Shown here piece after piece: positions 25,091 to 35,339 of a stretch of 64,000 nt of DNA; position 1 is the stretch's first letter; each line of letters begins with the position of its first letter. A model generated the notes under the pieces. The model saw only the letters and a list, made by a program, of their open reading frames with translations. It ran no database searches and had not been told where the DNA came from. A program made the translations under genes and the position numbers. The stretch comes from Fluviicola sp. GTDB lineage: Bacteria; Bacteroidota; Bacteroidia; Flavobacteriales_D; Crocinitomicaceae. The DNA is taken from positions 1 through 64,000 of the forward strand of contig JAIRJW010000048.1 in assembly GCA_031260455.1 (NCBI GenBank), read 5' to 3'.

Positions 25091-26082
25091 TTTGACAAGC
25101 GCTTGATGGCGTCGTTTGAAATCGTAAAATCAGGATTGTACTTCAGCGCTTTTCTGTAATACTGGATTGCCAGGTATTTTTCGCCCTTCGTTTCATAGAT
25201 AAGCCCCAGGTTGTGCCATGCTTCCACATAACGCGGTTCCTTCTGCAGGGTTTTGTTGTAGAAATAAGTGGCGCTGTCCAGATCATTTTGCTTGAATTGT
25301 TTGATCCATCCCAGTTGGAAAAGTGGCGGAGTAAAAGTCGGATCTTTTTCCAGCATTTCGCGATAAGTTTGCTGTGCTTCGGAAATTTTGTCGAATTGCT
25401 GATATGCATACGCCAGATTGTAATACGCCTCGATATTATTCGGACGGATCTGTGTTGCCGTAATAAAATACTGGATACATAATGGATTGTTTTCTTCCTG
25501 GTAGATCAATCCGAGTTTGATGTATGCCGCAAAAAATTCCGGATCTTGTTCGATAGCAGTCTGGTAAGAAGATTTTGCCAGTTTGCGATTCCCCAGGCTC
25601 AGGTAAATACTTCCCTTCAGAATGTATGCATCCCGGTATTTTTTATCGATTCGAAGTGCTTCATTAGTGTAATAAAATGCTTTTTCGTTATCGCCTTGTT
25701 GCGCATAGGTTGTAGCGAGTGCAACCAAAGCACGGGTATTTTTGGGTTGTTTTTTAACCACGAATTTGAAATGCTTTTGAGCAGACATTACGTCGCCCGG
25801 TGTTCTGTTTGCCTGGTTATTGAGAGCATTGGCATAAAGAAAACGCGCTTCAATATTCGATTCCTGCATGCGGTAGGCTTTTGCACCATCCTGCATTGCT
25901 TTTTCGTAATCATAGCGTTCCAGCATCAGGTTTCCGTGTTTAATCAGGATCGGAACACTGTCCGGGTACTTTTTGTAAAGATCATCAATAGAGAGTTCTT
26001 TCTGTTTTTGCTTGTTGGAATTACTTCCACAGGCACTTGAAAGAACAAGCAGAAATCCGGTTGAAAATAAAAGAATGCGCAT
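25087..26082 (-). CDS. TPR-repeat lipoprotein
   Basis: The 331-residue protein is taken from ATG 26082. A GTG at 26103 in the same frame lies inside the -7 box and cannot be the start. A lipoprotein signal with Cys18 (LSSACGS) is followed by about seven tetratricopeptide repeats, for example ALVALATTYAQQGDNEKAFYYTNEALRID, AYYNLAYAYQQFDKISEAQQTY and AWHNLGLIYETKGEKYLAIQYYRKALKYNP, split here by short linkers. Such proteins act as scaffolds at the inner face of the outer membrane; the partner is unknown. It is coupled to the downstream membrane-protein gene. Confidence 0.85.
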   Translation of the reverse strand: MRILLFSTGFLLVLSSACGSNSNKQKQKELSIDDLYKKYPDSVPILIKHGNLMLERYDYEKAMQDGAKAYRMQESNIEARFLYANALNNQANRTPGDVMSAQKHFKFVVKKQPKNTRALVALATTYAQQGDNEKAFYYTNEALRIDKKYRDAYILKGSIYLSLGNRKLAKSSYQTAIEQDPEFFAAYIKLGLIYQEENNPLCIQYFITATQIRPNNIEAYYNLAYAYQQFDKISEAQQTYREMLEKDPTFTPPLFQLGWIKQFKQNDLDSATYFYNKTLQKEPRYVEAWHNLGLIYETKGEKYLAIQYYRKALKYNPDFTISNDAIKRLSK

Positions 26083-26102
26083 ATGAAATTGGTTCTTAGT
26101 CA

Positions 26103-26110
26103 CAAAAATA
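26103..26110 (-). promoter_or_regulatory. -7 box TATTTTTG for the TPR lipoprotein operon
   Basis: Exact TAnnTTTG match on the minus strand, 20 bases upstream of ATG 26082. It decides the start: the upstream GTG (26103) overlaps the box. Confidence 0.6.
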
Positions 26111-26294
26111 AGGAAATGTCTTTAGCTATGGCTATTTAAACGTAGTCTTATTACAAAGCGTTGGAGTAAACTAAAAACATGTGTTTGAGTAGCGTTTTTG
26201 TGATCTATGTTTATAAAGAAGGTACCAAAGTGAAAAAATACCGATTAGGAAATATGTGTAAAAACCTGATAATACACGTAGTGTAATGATACAA

Positions 26295-26325
26295 AAAAGG
26301 CTGGTATTCATAAAACCAGCCTTTT
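26295..26325 (-). terminator. Terminator of sucAB
   Basis: Perfect 11-bp stem: AAAAGGCTGGT (26295-26305) pairs with ACCAGCCTTTT (26315-26325) around a nine-base loop. A further T-run follows on the minus strand. Confidence 0.85.
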
Positions 26326-26345
26326 CTTGTATGCTTTATTAATTT

Positions 26346-27620
26346 TTACAATCCTAAAAGAACCGCATGAGGATCTTTTCCTCCAAAGATGATTCTCTCC
26401 GGGTTTTCGATCATTTCTTTCACTTTCACAAGGAAACTTACAGATTCTTTTCCATCGATGATGCGGTGATCATAAGACAGTGCCAGGTACATCATCGGGC
26501 GAATTTCCACCTTCCCATCAATAGCAACCGGGCGCTCAATGATGTTATGCATTCCCAGGATCGCAGATTGCGGAGGATTGATAATCGGTGTAGACATCAT
26601 GGATCCAAATACACCACCGTTTGTAATGGTGAAAGTTCCACCTGTCATATCTTCCGGAGTGATTTTCCCGTCGCGGGCTTTCACTGCCAGGCGCTTGATT
26701 TCTTTTTCGATATCTGCCAGGCTCATTTGCTCTGCATTGCGAACCACCGGAACCATTAATCCTTTTGGAGAAGATACGGCAATGCCGACATCAGCATAAT
26801 TGTGGAATACAATTTCATTTCCGTCAATCTGCGCATTTACAGCCGGAAACAGGTTTAATGCTTCTGTTACAGCTTTTGTAAAGAAGGACATGAATCCAAG
26901 GTTTACTTCATGGAATTTCGCGAACTGATCCTTGTATTTTGCACGTAAATCCATGATCGGTTTCATATCTACTTCGTTGAAAGTTGTCAACATCGCTGTT
27001 TCGTTTTTCACGGAAACCAAACGTTCTGCAATCTTACGGCGCAGCATTGACATTTTTTCGCGATTCTGATCGCGTGTACCTCCCCATCCTTGTACTTCTG
27101 CAGATGAGAATCCGGCAGCCATTGCACTCACAACATCCTGTCTGGTGATTCGGCCGTCTTTCCCTGTGCCGTTGATTCTTGCTCCTGAGATGCCATTTTC
27201 TGCCATGATTTTTGCCGCAGCAGGAGATGGAGTTCCTTTTGCATAGCTGCCAGCTACAGGACCCGGATTTAATACCGGAGCAGTACTTGTTTTTTCAGCA
27301 ACTGGAGCTGCTTCTTTTACCGGGGCAACTTCTTCCGCTTTTGTTTCAGCGACCGGAGCCGCAGAGCCCGCAGGTCTTTCAGCTGAAGTGTCAATCAGAC
27401 AAACAACCTGTCCTACTTTTACCACATCACCCTCGGCAGCTTTCAAAGTAATGATACCCGATTGTTCAGCTGGAAGCTCCAGGGTAGCTTTGTCGGAGTC
27501 TACTTCTGCAATAGCCTGATCTTTTTCTACATAGTCACCGTCCGAAACCAGCCAGGTAGCAATTTCCACTTCAGAAATCGATTCTCCCGGACTAGGTACT
27601 TTCATTTCAAGGATTGACAT
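26346..27620 (-). CDS. sucB: 2-oxoglutarate dehydrogenase E2, dihydrolipoyl succinyltransferase
   Basis: The 424-residue protein has the standard E2 layout. A lipoyl domain (1-78) has the lipoylated lysine K44 in DSDKATLE. An Ala/Pro/Glu-rich linker follows, then a peripheral-subunit-binding domain (about 130-165, [13 protein letters not shown]). The catalytic domain (about 190-424) carries the DHRIIDG motif near the end. It transfers the succinyl group to CoA in the TCA cycle. It lies 31 bases after sucA in the same operon, and the E3 gene is not in this window. Confidence 0.97.
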   Translation of the reverse strand: MSILEMKVPSPGESISEVEIATWLVSDGDYVEKDQAIAEVDSDKATLELPAEQSGIITLKAAEGDVVKVGQVVCLIDTSAERPAGSAAPVAETKAEEVAPVKEAAPVAEKTSTAPVLNPGPVAGSYAKGTPSPAAAKIMAENGISGARINGTGKDGRITRQDVVSAMAAGFSSAEVQGWGGTRDQNREKMSMLRRKIAERLVSVKNETAMLTTFNEVDMKPIMDLRAKYKDQFAKFHEVNLGFMSFFTKAVTEALNLFPAVNAQIDGNEIVFHNYADVGIAVSSPKGLMVPVVRNAEQMSLADIEKEIKRLAVKARDGKITPEDMTGGTFTITNGGVFGSMMSTPIINPPQSAILGMHNIIERPVAIDGKVEIRPMMYLALSYDHRIIDGKESVSFLVKVKEMIENPERIIFGGKDPHAVLLGL

Positions 27621-27651
27621 AATTAAATCGTATTTGGTTTTTTTAATAATC

Positions 27652-30375
27652 TTATTTAGCTGTTACGGATGCGTATTGAAAGACATCTGTAAACAATTGT
27701 TTTAAACGGCGCTCATGCAGTTTTTTCGCACCTTCTGCAGCAGCTGCAGATGCTGGTCTGGTAATTCCGGTGAAGGGGATATGGCGAAGGTTCATTGCGA
27801 TGTAAGTCCATGCACCCATATTTTCCGGTTCTTCCTGCGCCCACAGAATATTTTTCGCATTGTATTTTGCAACAATCGCATCAATTTGTTTCTGTGGAAG
27901 CGGATACAATTGTTCTACGCGAACAAAAGCCAGGTTTTCAACTCCCATTTCGGCTGCTTTTTCTTTCAGCTCGTAATAGAATTTTCCTGAACAGAATATC
28001 AATGTATCTACTTGTCCGGCTTTTGCTGTCGGATCATCCAATACTTCATGGAAAGTTCCGCTTGCCATTTCTTCCAGGGAAGAAGTAGCTGCAGGGTAAC
28101 GAAGCAACATTTTCGGTGAGAATACGACTAACGGTTTGCGGAAGGGGCGAGCCAATTGTCTTCTCAGCAAATGGAAGTGGTTTGCAGGAGTAGAAGTATT
28201 GACAACCTGGATGTTTTCATCCGCACATTGCTGTAAGAATCGCTCTATGCGACCGCTGGAATGTTCTGCACCCTGGCCTTCATATCCATGAGGAAGTAAC
28301 ATTACTAATCCGCTTTGGGTGGACCATTTATCTTCTCCGGCAGTAATAAACTGATCAACTATGATTTGAGCACCGTTGAAGAAGTCCCCGAATTGTGCTT
28401 CCCAGATTGTCAATCCTTTCGGTGTTGCCAGGGAATATCCATATTCGAACCCAAGCACTGCATACTCCGAAAGCAACGAGTTGTAGATGGTGAATGGTGC
28501 CTGGTTGTCGGACAGCATGTTCAATGTTTCGATTTCTTCTTCATTGTCTTCTGTTTTTACTACGGCATGACGGTGAGAGAAAGTTCCTCTTTCCACGTCC
28601 TGACCGGAGATCCGAACCGGGACTCCTTCATCGAGTAGGGTTGCATACGCCAGCATTTCTGCCGTTCCCCAATCCAGGTTATCGTTTTCGATCGCTGCTA
28701 AACGATCATCAAAGATCTTCTGAATTTTGCGGAAGTATTTTTTTCCTTCGGGCAGAGTAGCCAGTTTTCGGCCTAATTCTACCAGTTTTTCTTTTTTAAT
28801 TCCTGTTTCCGGGCTGGATTCGAAATCTTCCGGCTTACTGCTTCTGAATCCTTCCCAGGTTTTACTCAGGAAATTCCAAACAACTGCTTTTTCCTTTTTG
28901 TGCGCTATTTCGAATTCGTTTTCCAGGTAATCGTTGTATTCGTCTTCGAGTTTTTTAGCCCCATCGTTTGAAATCGCTCCTTCAGCTGCAATCTGCTTCA
29001 GGTAAATATCCTTCGGATTCGGATGTTTTGCGATAATATTGTACAGGTTTGGCTGTGTAAATTTGGGCTCATCCCCTTCGTTGTGTCCGTATTTACGATA
29101 GCACAATAAATCAATGAATACATCCCGGTGGAATTTCTGGCGGTACTCCATCGCGATTTCAATTGTCTGAATTACTGCTTCCACGTCATCTCCGTTCACA
29201 TGGAATACCGGAGAAAGCGTTGTTTTTGCAACATCCGTACAGTAAGTAGACGAACGTGCATCATAGAAATTGGTTGTAAAACCCACCTGGTTGTTCACCA
29301 CGATGTGGATTGTACCACCTGCGCGATAACCATCCAGCAATGCCATCTGGATTACTTCGTAAACGACTCCCTGTCCTGCAACTGCAGCATCCCCGTGAAT
29401 CATTACTGGACAAATTTTGTTTTCGTCTTTCAGGTGGTGATCCAGTTTTGCACGTGCAATTCCCTGAACTACCGGGTCAACAGCTTCCAGGTGAGAAGGG
29501 TTTGGAGACAGTGTCAAACCGATTTCTTTTCCTTCTTTTGTTTTGATGGAGCTGGTATAGCCCTGGTGGTATTTCACGTCTCCGTCGAAAGAGCTGTCTG
29601 CATCAAACTCTTTTCCTTCAAACTCGGAAAAGATATCCTGAGGTCTTTTCTGGAAAATGTTTGTTAATGTATTCAGCCGCCCGCGATGCGCCATACCCAT
29701 TACAAAGTATTCAACACCCAGATCCGCTCCTTTTTCAACCAAGGCATCCAACGCCGGAATCAGAGATTCCCCTCCTTCGATGGAAAAACGTTTCTGTCCA
29801 ACATATTTTTTACCTAAAAAAGCTTCAAAGCTGGAAGCTTGAAGTAATTTTTTGTAAACATGTATTTTTCTTTCCGCATCAAACTTCGGTCTGTTTTTCA
29901 ATTCAATTTTATCATGAAACCAGTTCAGTCTATCTGGTTCACGCATAAACATGTACTCAATTCCGATGGATTGACAGTACGTTTCCTGCAAATGCCCGAT
30001 AATTGTTTCCAGCGTTGCAGGGCCGATACCAATCTGGTCTCCGGCCTGGAAAACAGTTTCCATATCGGAAGCTTCCAATCCAAAGTTTTCTATAGCTAAA
30101 GTCGGCTCATATTTGCGTCTTTCACGCACAGGATTTGTCTTCGTGAACAAATGTCCGCGTGTACGATACCCGTTAATCAGGTTAATGACTTTGAATTCTT
30201 TTTGGAAATTTTCAGGAATTTCACCTCCATCCTCATAATTTGTCCGGGCAAAATCAAATCCTTCAAAAAACTTTTGCCACCCAATATCAACGCTTTCAGG
30301 GTCTTTTGTGTACGATTGGTACAGATGCTCTATTGCATTCACGTCTGCGTTTCCGACGTATGTCACTTTATCCAT
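27652..30375 (-). CDS. sucA: 2-oxoglutarate dehydrogenase E1 component
   Basis: The 907-residue protein is close to the normal E1o length. It begins with the short E2-binding N-terminus (about 8-40, [18 protein letters not shown]). The thiamine diphosphate domain includes [30 protein letters not shown] and VNNQVGFTT. The transketolase-like domain has FSHRHAVV and the C-terminal [12 protein letters not shown]. It decarboxylates 2-oxoglutarate and passes succinyl to SucB. A TAACTTTA box at 30398-30405 gives a leader of about 15 bases. It is the first gene of the sucAB operon. Confidence 0.97.
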   Translation of the reverse strand: MDKVTYVGNADVNAIEHLYQSYTKDPESVDIGWQKFFEGFDFARTNYEDGGEIPENFQKEFKVINLINGYRTRGHLFTKTNPVRERRKYEPTLAIENFGLEASDMETVFQAGDQIGIGPATLETIIGHLQETYCQSIGIEYMFMREPDRLNWFHDKIELKNRPKFDAERKIHVYKKLLQASSFEAFLGKKYVGQKRFSIEGGESLIPALDALVEKGADLGVEYFVMGMAHRGRLNTLTNIFQKRPQDIFSEFEGKEFDADSSFDGDVKYHQGYTSSIKTKEGKEIGLTLSPNPSHLEAVDPVVQGIARAKLDHHLKDENKICPVMIHGDAAVAGQGVVYEVIQMALLDGYRAGGTIHIVVNNQVGFTTNFYDARSSTYCTDVAKTTLSPVFHVNGDDVEAVIQTIEIAMEYRQKFHRDVFIDLLCYRKYGHNEGDEPKFTQPNLYNIIAKHPNPKDIYLKQIAAEGAISNDGAKKLEDEYNDYLENEFEIAHKKEKAVVWNFLSKTWEGFRSSKPEDFESSPETGIKKEKLVELGRKLATLPEGKKYFRKIQKIFDDRLAAIENDNLDWGTAEMLAYATLLDEGVPVRISGQDVERGTFSHRHAVVKTEDNEEEIETLNMLSDNQAPFTIYNSLLSEYAVLGFEYGYSLATPKGLTIWEAQFGDFFNGAQIIVDQFITAGEDKWSTQSGLVMLLPHGYEGQGAEHSSGRIERFLQQCADENIQVVNTSTPANHFHLLRRQLARPFRKPLVVFSPKMLLRYPAATSSLEEMASGTFHEVLDDPTAKAGQVDTLIFCSGKFYYELKEKAAEMGVENLAFVRVEQLYPLPQKQIDAIVAKYNAKNILWAQEEPENMGAWTYIAMNLRHIPFTGITRPASAAAAEGAKKLHERRLKQLFTDVFQYASVTAK

Positions 30376-30397
30376 GTTTGTGCACTATATTGGTGGG

Positions 30398-30405
30398 TAA
30401 AGTTA
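30398..30405 (-). promoter_or_regulatory. -7-like box TAACTTTA before sucA
   Basis: One mismatch to TAnnTTTG on the minus strand, 22 bases upstream of the sucA ATG. Confidence 0.4.
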
Positions 30406-30515
30406 AGACTTTATAGCAAGCACGAACAGGAAATTACTATAAAAAAAATGCAAAATTGCTATAGATTGTTTCAGGACTGGAATATTCCACCGGAAGAGTA
30501 AAAAATGGGTCTTTT

Positions 30516-30860
30516 TTATTTGTATCGTATCTGGTAAAATACCTTGAGTAATTCGCGGTGCAGAATAGCGTTGGACAGGTAAAATAAGCGGTCTTCGCTG
30601 GTGTCTGTCTGGATCAGGATAATCTCCGGAACATCGATCAGGTACAACAAGTGGCTGAGTTCTCCGGAATTTAGTTGCTTTAGAAATGCTTGGATTTGTG
30701 CGTTCCAGGAAGCAGGATTGGGGTTATTCAATTTGAAACCGGGAAGGCCGGAGCGCTCAAAATCTTTGTGAATCTGATTTTGAATTTTCTCGAGTAGTTC
30801 TGATTGACTTAGCTGAAGCTGTAATTTCCGAATGAGTGCGTTTAAATCTTTTTCTTTCAT
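30516..30860 (-). CDS. Small cytoplasmic protein of unknown function
   Basis: The 114-residue product starts at ATG 30860. The longer frame would run into the promoter and start of the divergent HAD gene. The N-terminal half is likely helical or coiled coil (LNALIRKLQLQLSQSELLEKIQ split by few breaks). It has a proline-rich middle (LPGFKLNNPNP) and a C-terminal part with YLIDVPEIIL and ILHRELLKVFYQIRYK. I do not recognise the family. Its start codon and that of the HAD gene are only 38 bases apart, so the promoters must overlap. Confidence 0.6.
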   Translation of the reverse strand: MKEKDLNALIRKLQLQLSQSELLEKIQNQIHKDFERSGLPGFKLNNPNPASWNAQIQAFLKQLNSGELSHLLYLIDVPEIILIQTDTSEDRLFYLSNAILHRELLKVFYQIRYK

Positions 30861-30886
30861 GATCCGGGCTTTTGCAGCGAACTTCC

Positions 30887-30894
30887 TATCTTTG
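30887..30894 (+). promoter_or_regulatory. -7 box TATCTTTG abutting the HAD gene start
   Basis: Exact match that ends only four bases before ATG 30899, so the mRNA is probably leaderless. Confidence 0.6.
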
Positions 30895-30898
30895 CTGC

Positions 30899-31528
30899 AT
30901 GTTTGATACACCAAAAGAAGCAATCATTTTTGATTTGGGAGGCGTTTTGCTGAATCTCGATTACGATTTAACAGAAAAAGCTTTTATTTCCCTCGGAATG
31001 GAGGATTTCAGCAAATCTTATTCGCAGTTGCAACAGTCACATTTGTTTGATCGTTTTGAGTGCGGAGAAATTTCTTCTTTTTATTTCATCAATCAGTTAC
31101 TGGACCGTTTGCCTGCCGGGTTGAATGCGAATCAGGTTGTTCATGCATGGGACGCGATGATTCTAGATTTTCCGGTGGAACGCTTGAAAAAACTGGAAGA
31201 TTTATCTTCTAAATACCGTTTGTTTTTACTAAGCAATACCAATGATTTGCATATTGACGCTTTGAGGAGGTCTCTGGAAAAAGCAGTTGGACACAGAGAA
31301 CTGGAGCGTTATTTCGAGAAAACGTACTTCTCTTCCGCAATCGGGATACGGAAACCAAATCCCGAAATCTTTGAATTCGTTTGCAGGGAAAATAGGCTCA
31401 ATCCTGCCAAAACGCTCTTTATTGACGACAGCCCGCAACACGTGGAAGGCGCGAAGAAAGCTGGTTTGAATGCACAGTTGCTCGGTAAAAACGAAGAAGT
31501 ATTTGATTTACCTTTTTTCCTGGCATAA
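30899..31528 (+). CDS. HAD family hydrolase (phosphatase-like)
   Basis: The 209-residue protein is taken from ATG 30899; nine further upstream codons overlap the promoter. Motif I is FDLGGVLLNLD with nucleophile D12. The residue two after it is Gly rather than Asp, as in the YihX-like branch that has DLGGV or DLGNV. Motif II is LLSNTND, motif III has the lysine of RKPNPEIFE, and motif IV is LFIDDSPQHVEGA. It probably dephosphorylates a small phosphorylated metabolite; the substrate is unknown. Its 3' end overlaps the convergent epimerase gene by 21 bases. Confidence 0.9.
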   Translation: MFDTPKEAIIFDLGGVLLNLDYDLTEKAFISLGMEDFSKSYSQLQQSHLFDRFECGEISSFYFINQLLDRLPAGLNANQVVHAWDAMILDFPVERLKKLEDLSSKYRLFLLSNTNDLHIDALRRSLEKAVGHRELERYFEKTYFSSAIGIRKPNPEIFEFVCRENRLNPAKTLFIDDSPQHVEGAKKAGLNAQLLGKNEEVFDLPFFLA

Positions 31529-31909
31529 TTCTACCAGCACTCCGTTGGAAGATTTGGGATGTAGGAATGCGACCAATTTGTTGTCTGCTCCATTTTTCGG
31601 TTGTTCATTCAGGAGCTGAAATCCTTTCGATGCGAGTTCCTTCATGGAAGTTTCGATGTTTGTTACATCAAAAGCGATGTGGTGAATTCCTTCTCCTTTC
31701 TTTTCGATGAATTTAGCAATAGGGCTGTTTTCATTGCTCGCTTCGAGTAATTCAATTTTGGATTCCCCGACTTGGAAAAATGCGGTTTTCACGCCTTCGC
31801 TTTCTACTGCTTCCATTTTGTAGCAAGGTGTTCCAAGTAATTCGGTGTATGTTTTAATTGCGTCCTCTAAATTCTTGACCGCAATTCCGATGTGCTCAAT
31901 TTTACTCAT
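31508..31909 (-). CDS. mce: Methylmalonyl-CoA epimerase
   Basis: The 133-residue vicinal-oxygen-chelate protein carries the metal-binding positions of the family: H6 in IEHIGIAV, the HH of GEGIHHIAFDV and a C-terminal Glu in LVELCQEK. It racemises (R)/(S)-methylmalonyl-CoA in propionate and succinate metabolism. This fits with sucA/sucB nearby, though not in one operon. A TATCTTCG box (31914-31921) lies four bases before the ATG, again suggesting a leaderless message. The last 21 bases overlap the HAD gene on the other strand. Confidence 0.92.
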   Translation of the reverse strand: MSKIEHIGIAVKNLEDAIKTYTELLGTPCYKMEAVESEGVKTAFFQVGESKIELLEASNENSPIAKFIEKKGEGIHHIAFDVTNIETSMKELASKGFQLLNEQPKNGADNKLVAFLHPKSSNGVLVELCQEKR

Positions 31910-31913
31910 CTGC

Positions 31914-31921
31914 CGAAGATA
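31914..31921 (-). promoter_or_regulatory. -7-like box TATCTTCG abutting mce
   Basis: One mismatch to TAnnTTTG; four bases separate it from the start codon. Confidence 0.4.
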
Positions 31922-32007
31922 CTAAAATCTGATTATCCCCGACCATTAATCAGAATTAACTATAAATGCATTTGAAGAATGACCGTGATTCCGGGAGTTT
32001 GAGCTCA

Positions 32008-32409
32008 TCAATAGTTCATTGTGACACTGACATTTTTATTTTTTGAGTCCAGCATAAACGTTTGTGACCTGGAAATTTTCTGTGTTGAAGAACTGCCTGT
32101 GTTTACATGTATCAAAATCATATTTGCATTGCAATCTACCCGGTAATTTCCGTATGAATATTTCCCAAAATCAAGATTCGGGTTGTTGGGATTTGCATAC
32201 AATGTTGCAACCAATACACCGTCTTTATGTAGTTTGACTTCTGTTTGTCCCCAGGAATATACAAAAGACGAACTGCCGGATGGCGTGTAATTGATTGAGA
32301 TCGTCACATTTCCCTCTTTTCCCGGGTTGTTTGTGTCCTTTTTCTTGCAGCCAATAACTGCAAACAGCAATAGGAAAATACTAATGGAGTTGATTAATAA
32401 ACTTTTCAT
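32008..32409 (-). CDS. Small lipoprotein of unknown function
   Basis: The 133-residue product has a lipoprotein signal with Cys21 (AVIGCKKKD). One beta-rich domain follows: VTISINYTPSGSSSFVYSWG, then EVKLHKDGVLVATLYANPNNP, then SVTMNY at the end, each segment separated by short loops. I do not recognise the family. It is probably anchored in the periplasm or at the surface. It stands 98 bases from mce and 129 bases from the next gene on the same strand. Confidence 0.65.
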   Translation of the reverse strand: MKSLLINSISIFLLLFAVIGCKKKDTNNPGKEGNVTISINYTPSGSSSFVYSWGQTEVKLHKDGVLVATLYANPNNPNLDFGKYSYGNYRVDCNANMILIHVNTGSSSTQKISRSQTFMLDSKNKNVSVTMNY

Positions 32410-32538
32410 GAGATTTGAATTTAGAATGGTTTTGTTTCAGGATTGCCTGTTTTTTCAAGGTCAAAGTTAGAAAATTTTGAATTCAGATGCAAATAATATA
32501 CTGAAAGTAATTTGGCGTTGAACGTATTGTTTTCAGGT

Positions 32539-33345
32539 TCATCCTTTAAAGAACTTTTCCGTTTTGTTGTCGAAATTGATGTAATAAGCTCCTTTCAGGA
32601 GATTCGAACAGGGGACAGAAGATCCGATGCCTTTCTTGACAATGTTTCCATAGGCATCATAGATCTCGTACTTGGTTTCGGCAGGCTTTCCAGCAGTAGT
32701 GAAATTGATCTCATCTTTCACTTTGACCGGGTTTTTAGTCACTGTCGGAACAGAAGATGTGAATTTCACTTCTTTGGAACTTCTTTTAGTTCCCGAATGG
32801 TCGATTTGAACTACGCGTACCGTATTTTCACCGGAATGAGGAGTTACCAGGAATTCATAGGAGTTTGTTCCTGTAGTTCCTTTTCCCTGAACTTCTCCGA
32901 TTTTCACCCATTTGTTCCAACGGTATTGTTCAATGATGAAAGGAAGTTTTCCCTGTTCGTCATTCGTTTTCCAGGTTAGCATTCCGCTGTTTTGAATCTG
33001 GATATCCAGGGTATTGAATGTACTGCGTGGAAGCAATACTTCCGGATTTAAGATCTTTGGTTTGCACCCGTCATTGTGTTCAATCACGATAAAAACCGGT
33101 TCACCGATCTGGATATTAAAAAGAGAAAAGTCAATTTCAAAAGCAGAAATGGCAGTTCCTCCGGGTAAAATATCGCCATTAACAGTTACTTTTGTTGCAC
33201 AAAAGCCGAAACCATCTCCATCTTCAGGATTTTGAACATATAAATTTTTACCCTGATAGCTGCCTTCAATAGATAAAACTGCTGAACTTGAAAAGCTCAG
33301 AAAGATAACACAGTAACAAAGCAGGAATAATTTCAACTGTTTCAT
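32539..33345 (-). CDS. Exported protein with probable T9SS-type C-terminal domain
   Basis: The 268-residue protein is taken from ATG 33345. The frame extends 12 codons further, but a TATACTTG box sits there (33379-33386). The signal peptide ends in SFSSS. Two beta-sandwich regions follow: KNLYVQNPEDGDGFGFCATKV at about 30-50, with commas of loops, and an Ig/FN3-like region at about 130-200 with WNKWVKIGEVQG. The final 70 residues (VKDEINFTTA, KYEIYDAYGNIVKKG, LLKGAYYINF, TEKFFKG) resemble a type A T9SS sorting domain without the usual YPNP start. The function is unknown; it is probably a secreted or surface protein. Confidence 0.7.
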   Translation of the reverse strand: MKQLKLFLLCYCVIFLSFSSSAVLSIEGSYQGKNLYVQNPEDGDGFGFCATKVTVNGDILPGGTAISAFEIDFSLFNIQIGEPVFIVIEHNDGCKPKILNPEVLLPRSTFNTLDIQIQNSGMLTWKTNDEQGKLPFIIEQYRWNKWVKIGEVQGKGTTGTNSYEFLVTPHSGENTVRVVQIDHSGTKRSSKEVKFTSSVPTVTKNPVKVKDEINFTTAGKPAETKYEIYDAYGNIVKKGIGSSVPCSNLLKGAYYINFDNKTEKFFKG

Positions 33346-33574
33346 TTTATATTTAGCAGCTACACTAAAAAATTGCAGCAAGTATACTGGCTATTTTTTA
33401 TATTGCCAATAGTTTTCAATGTGAAAGTACAATTTTTTCTCTTTAACCATACTAATGAGTTATTTATCATGACGTAAATGTGCATTCGTCGATTGAGAGA
33501 TTCACTAACTTAACATTTTCAACATATTAATTTTGTTTTTTAGTAAAAGATTTTTTCTATTCTTGTATAGATAA

Positions 33575-35308
33575 ATGCATACATCTACTATGAAATTAGT
33601 TACTGTGATTTTTCTGGTTTTCCTTCTTATTTCCTGTGGTTTGGATAAAAAGCAGTTTGAATTTGCCGGAGGGAGTTTTAAAATGGCAATTGATAATACC
33701 CCGACAACTTTTATCGCGAGAGAAGCTACAGATGTTTATTCTTTTGAATTGCTTTCCCAAGTCATGGAAGGACTGGTAAGTTTTAACCCGGAGGATCTTT
33801 CCCTGCAGCCGCAAATTGCTGAAAAATGGAACATCAGTGAAGACGGGACAGTTTTTACTTTTACTATCAGGAATGATATTCTTTTCCATGAAAATGAAGT
33901 CTTCGAATCTGAAAAAGACCGGAAGCTGACAGTGGAAGATGTACTGTTTACTTTTGAGAAGGCTTGCAAACCCAATACAGAGGGAAATCCGACGGCGGCT
34001 TATTTGCTCCTGCTTGCTGATCAGGTGAAAGGGGCGAAACAATTCTATGAAGGAAAAGCGAAAACAATCAGTGGGATCAAAATTAAAAAGAACCAGATCG
34101 AAATTACCCTACTCAATCCGGATCAGACTTATATTAACAAACTGGCAAATCTGAACGCAAGCATTGTTTCCAAAAAAGTAGTACAAGCCAACAAGGAAAC
34201 GGATGTGGTAGGTACGGGGCCTTTCCGTTTCACTAAACCAATAAATGAAACATCTTTTGTTTTATTGAAGAATTCTGATTATTACCTGGTTGACAATAAA
34301 GGTAATGCACTTCCTTACCTGGATTCGGTTATTCTCTATGTGCAGCCGCATAAATTGAAACAGTTGAAATTGTTCGAACAGGGAAAGATCTCGATTATTA
34401 ATGGCTTGCCAACGTCGCGCATCACAGAAATGCTGGAAGGGCGCATTTCAGATTTTAACGCACAACCTCCGTTGATAGTTCTGTATAACAATCCATTGTT
34501 GGTAACCCAGTATTATTTCTTCAATATGAATGAGCCCCGTTTCCAGGATGTTCGTGTGCGGAAAGCGTTTAACTATGCTCTTGACCGGAAGCGCCTGGCA
34601 GATAATGTGCTTCGGAACCAGTATTACGAATACGGGATTTATGGAATTACTCCGCCGGTCAGTTCAGTTTTCAAAGGATACGATTTCTCCGAAATCAAAA
34701 AGTATGGTTATGATTACAATCCGAAGCTGGCAAAGCAACTGCTGGCTGAAGCCGGATACCCGGATGGAAAAGGCTTTGGAAGTGTGAATCTGCGCGTAGA
34801 TATCAGTGATTTAAATACAGCTGTTGCGGAAGATATTTCGGATCAGATTTACCAGACTTTGGGAATCAATGTAAATATTGACGGTTCTGATTTTGAGCAA
34901 TGGAACGAAGACGGAAATATGGCGCGCGGAGATTTATTCCGTACAGCCTGGATAGCTGATTATTCGAGCCCGGAAACCTTCCTGGCGAACTTTTACGGTA
35001 AACTGGTTCCAAAAAATCCACGCTTGCCTTCAGCCGGAAATCAGTCACGATACATTAATCCACTTTTTGACAGCTATTTTGAACAGGCGCGTGCTGCCGG
35101 ACAAAAAGGAAGACTGGAGTTGTTTTCAAAAGCGGAAATCGAATTGCTGAAAAATCCGCCGATGATCCTGCTCTGGTATGCAAACGACTTTACCCTGAGC
35201 TATTCGAGGGTACGCAACCTGAGGAACAACCCGATGGAGTTTTTGGATTTGCGGCGCGTATATATCAGGGACTGGACAAAGGAGGAATATTTGAAGTCGA
35301 TTCAATAA
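33575..35308 (+). CDS. ABC-type peptide-binding lipoprotein (SBP family 5)
   Basis: The 577-residue solute-binding protein is anchored through Cys21 (LLISCGLDKK). Family-5 features include LSLQPQIAEKWNISEDGTVFTF near the start, VGTGPFRFT, the MNEPRFQDVRVRKAFNYALDRKRL segment split by loops, and the C-terminal NPPMILLWYANDFTL. It would bind peptides or nickel-like ligands, but no ABC permease genes are close. It is followed after 31 bases by a TonB-dependent receptor on the same strand, which suggests joint import across the outer membrane. ATG 33575 is used because a TATTCTTG box ends nine bases before it; ATG 33590 gives a more typical lipoprotein signal and is equally possible. Confidence 0.85.
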   Translation: MHTSTMKLVTVIFLVFLLISCGLDKKQFEFAGGSFKMAIDNTPTTFIAREATDVYSFELLSQVMEGLVSFNPEDLSLQPQIAEKWNISEDGTVFTFTIRNDILFHENEVFESEKDRKLTVEDVLFTFEKACKPNTEGNPTAAYLLLLADQVKGAKQFYEGKAKTISGIKIKKNQIEITLLNPDQTYINKLANLNASIVSKKVVQANKETDVVGTGPFRFTKPINETSFVLLKNSDYYLVDNKGNALPYLDSVILYVQPHKLKQLKLFEQGKISIINGLPTSRITEMLEGRISDFNAQPPLIVLYNNPLLVTQYYFFNMNEPRFQDVRVRKAFNYALDRKRLADNVLRNQYYEYGIYGITPPVSSVFKGYDFSEIKKYGYDYNPKLAKQLLAEAGYPDGKGFGSVNLRVDISDLNTAVAEDISDQIYQTLGINVNIDGSDFEQWNEDGNMARGDLFRTAWIADYSSPETFLANFYGKLVPKNPRLPSAGNQSRYINPLFDSYFEQARAAGQKGRLELFSKAEIELLKNPPMILLWYANDFTLSYSRVRNLRNNPMEFLDLRRVYIRDWTKEEYLKSIQ

Positions 35309-35339
35309 ATGTATATTTACGCCTGAATATATTCCAAGA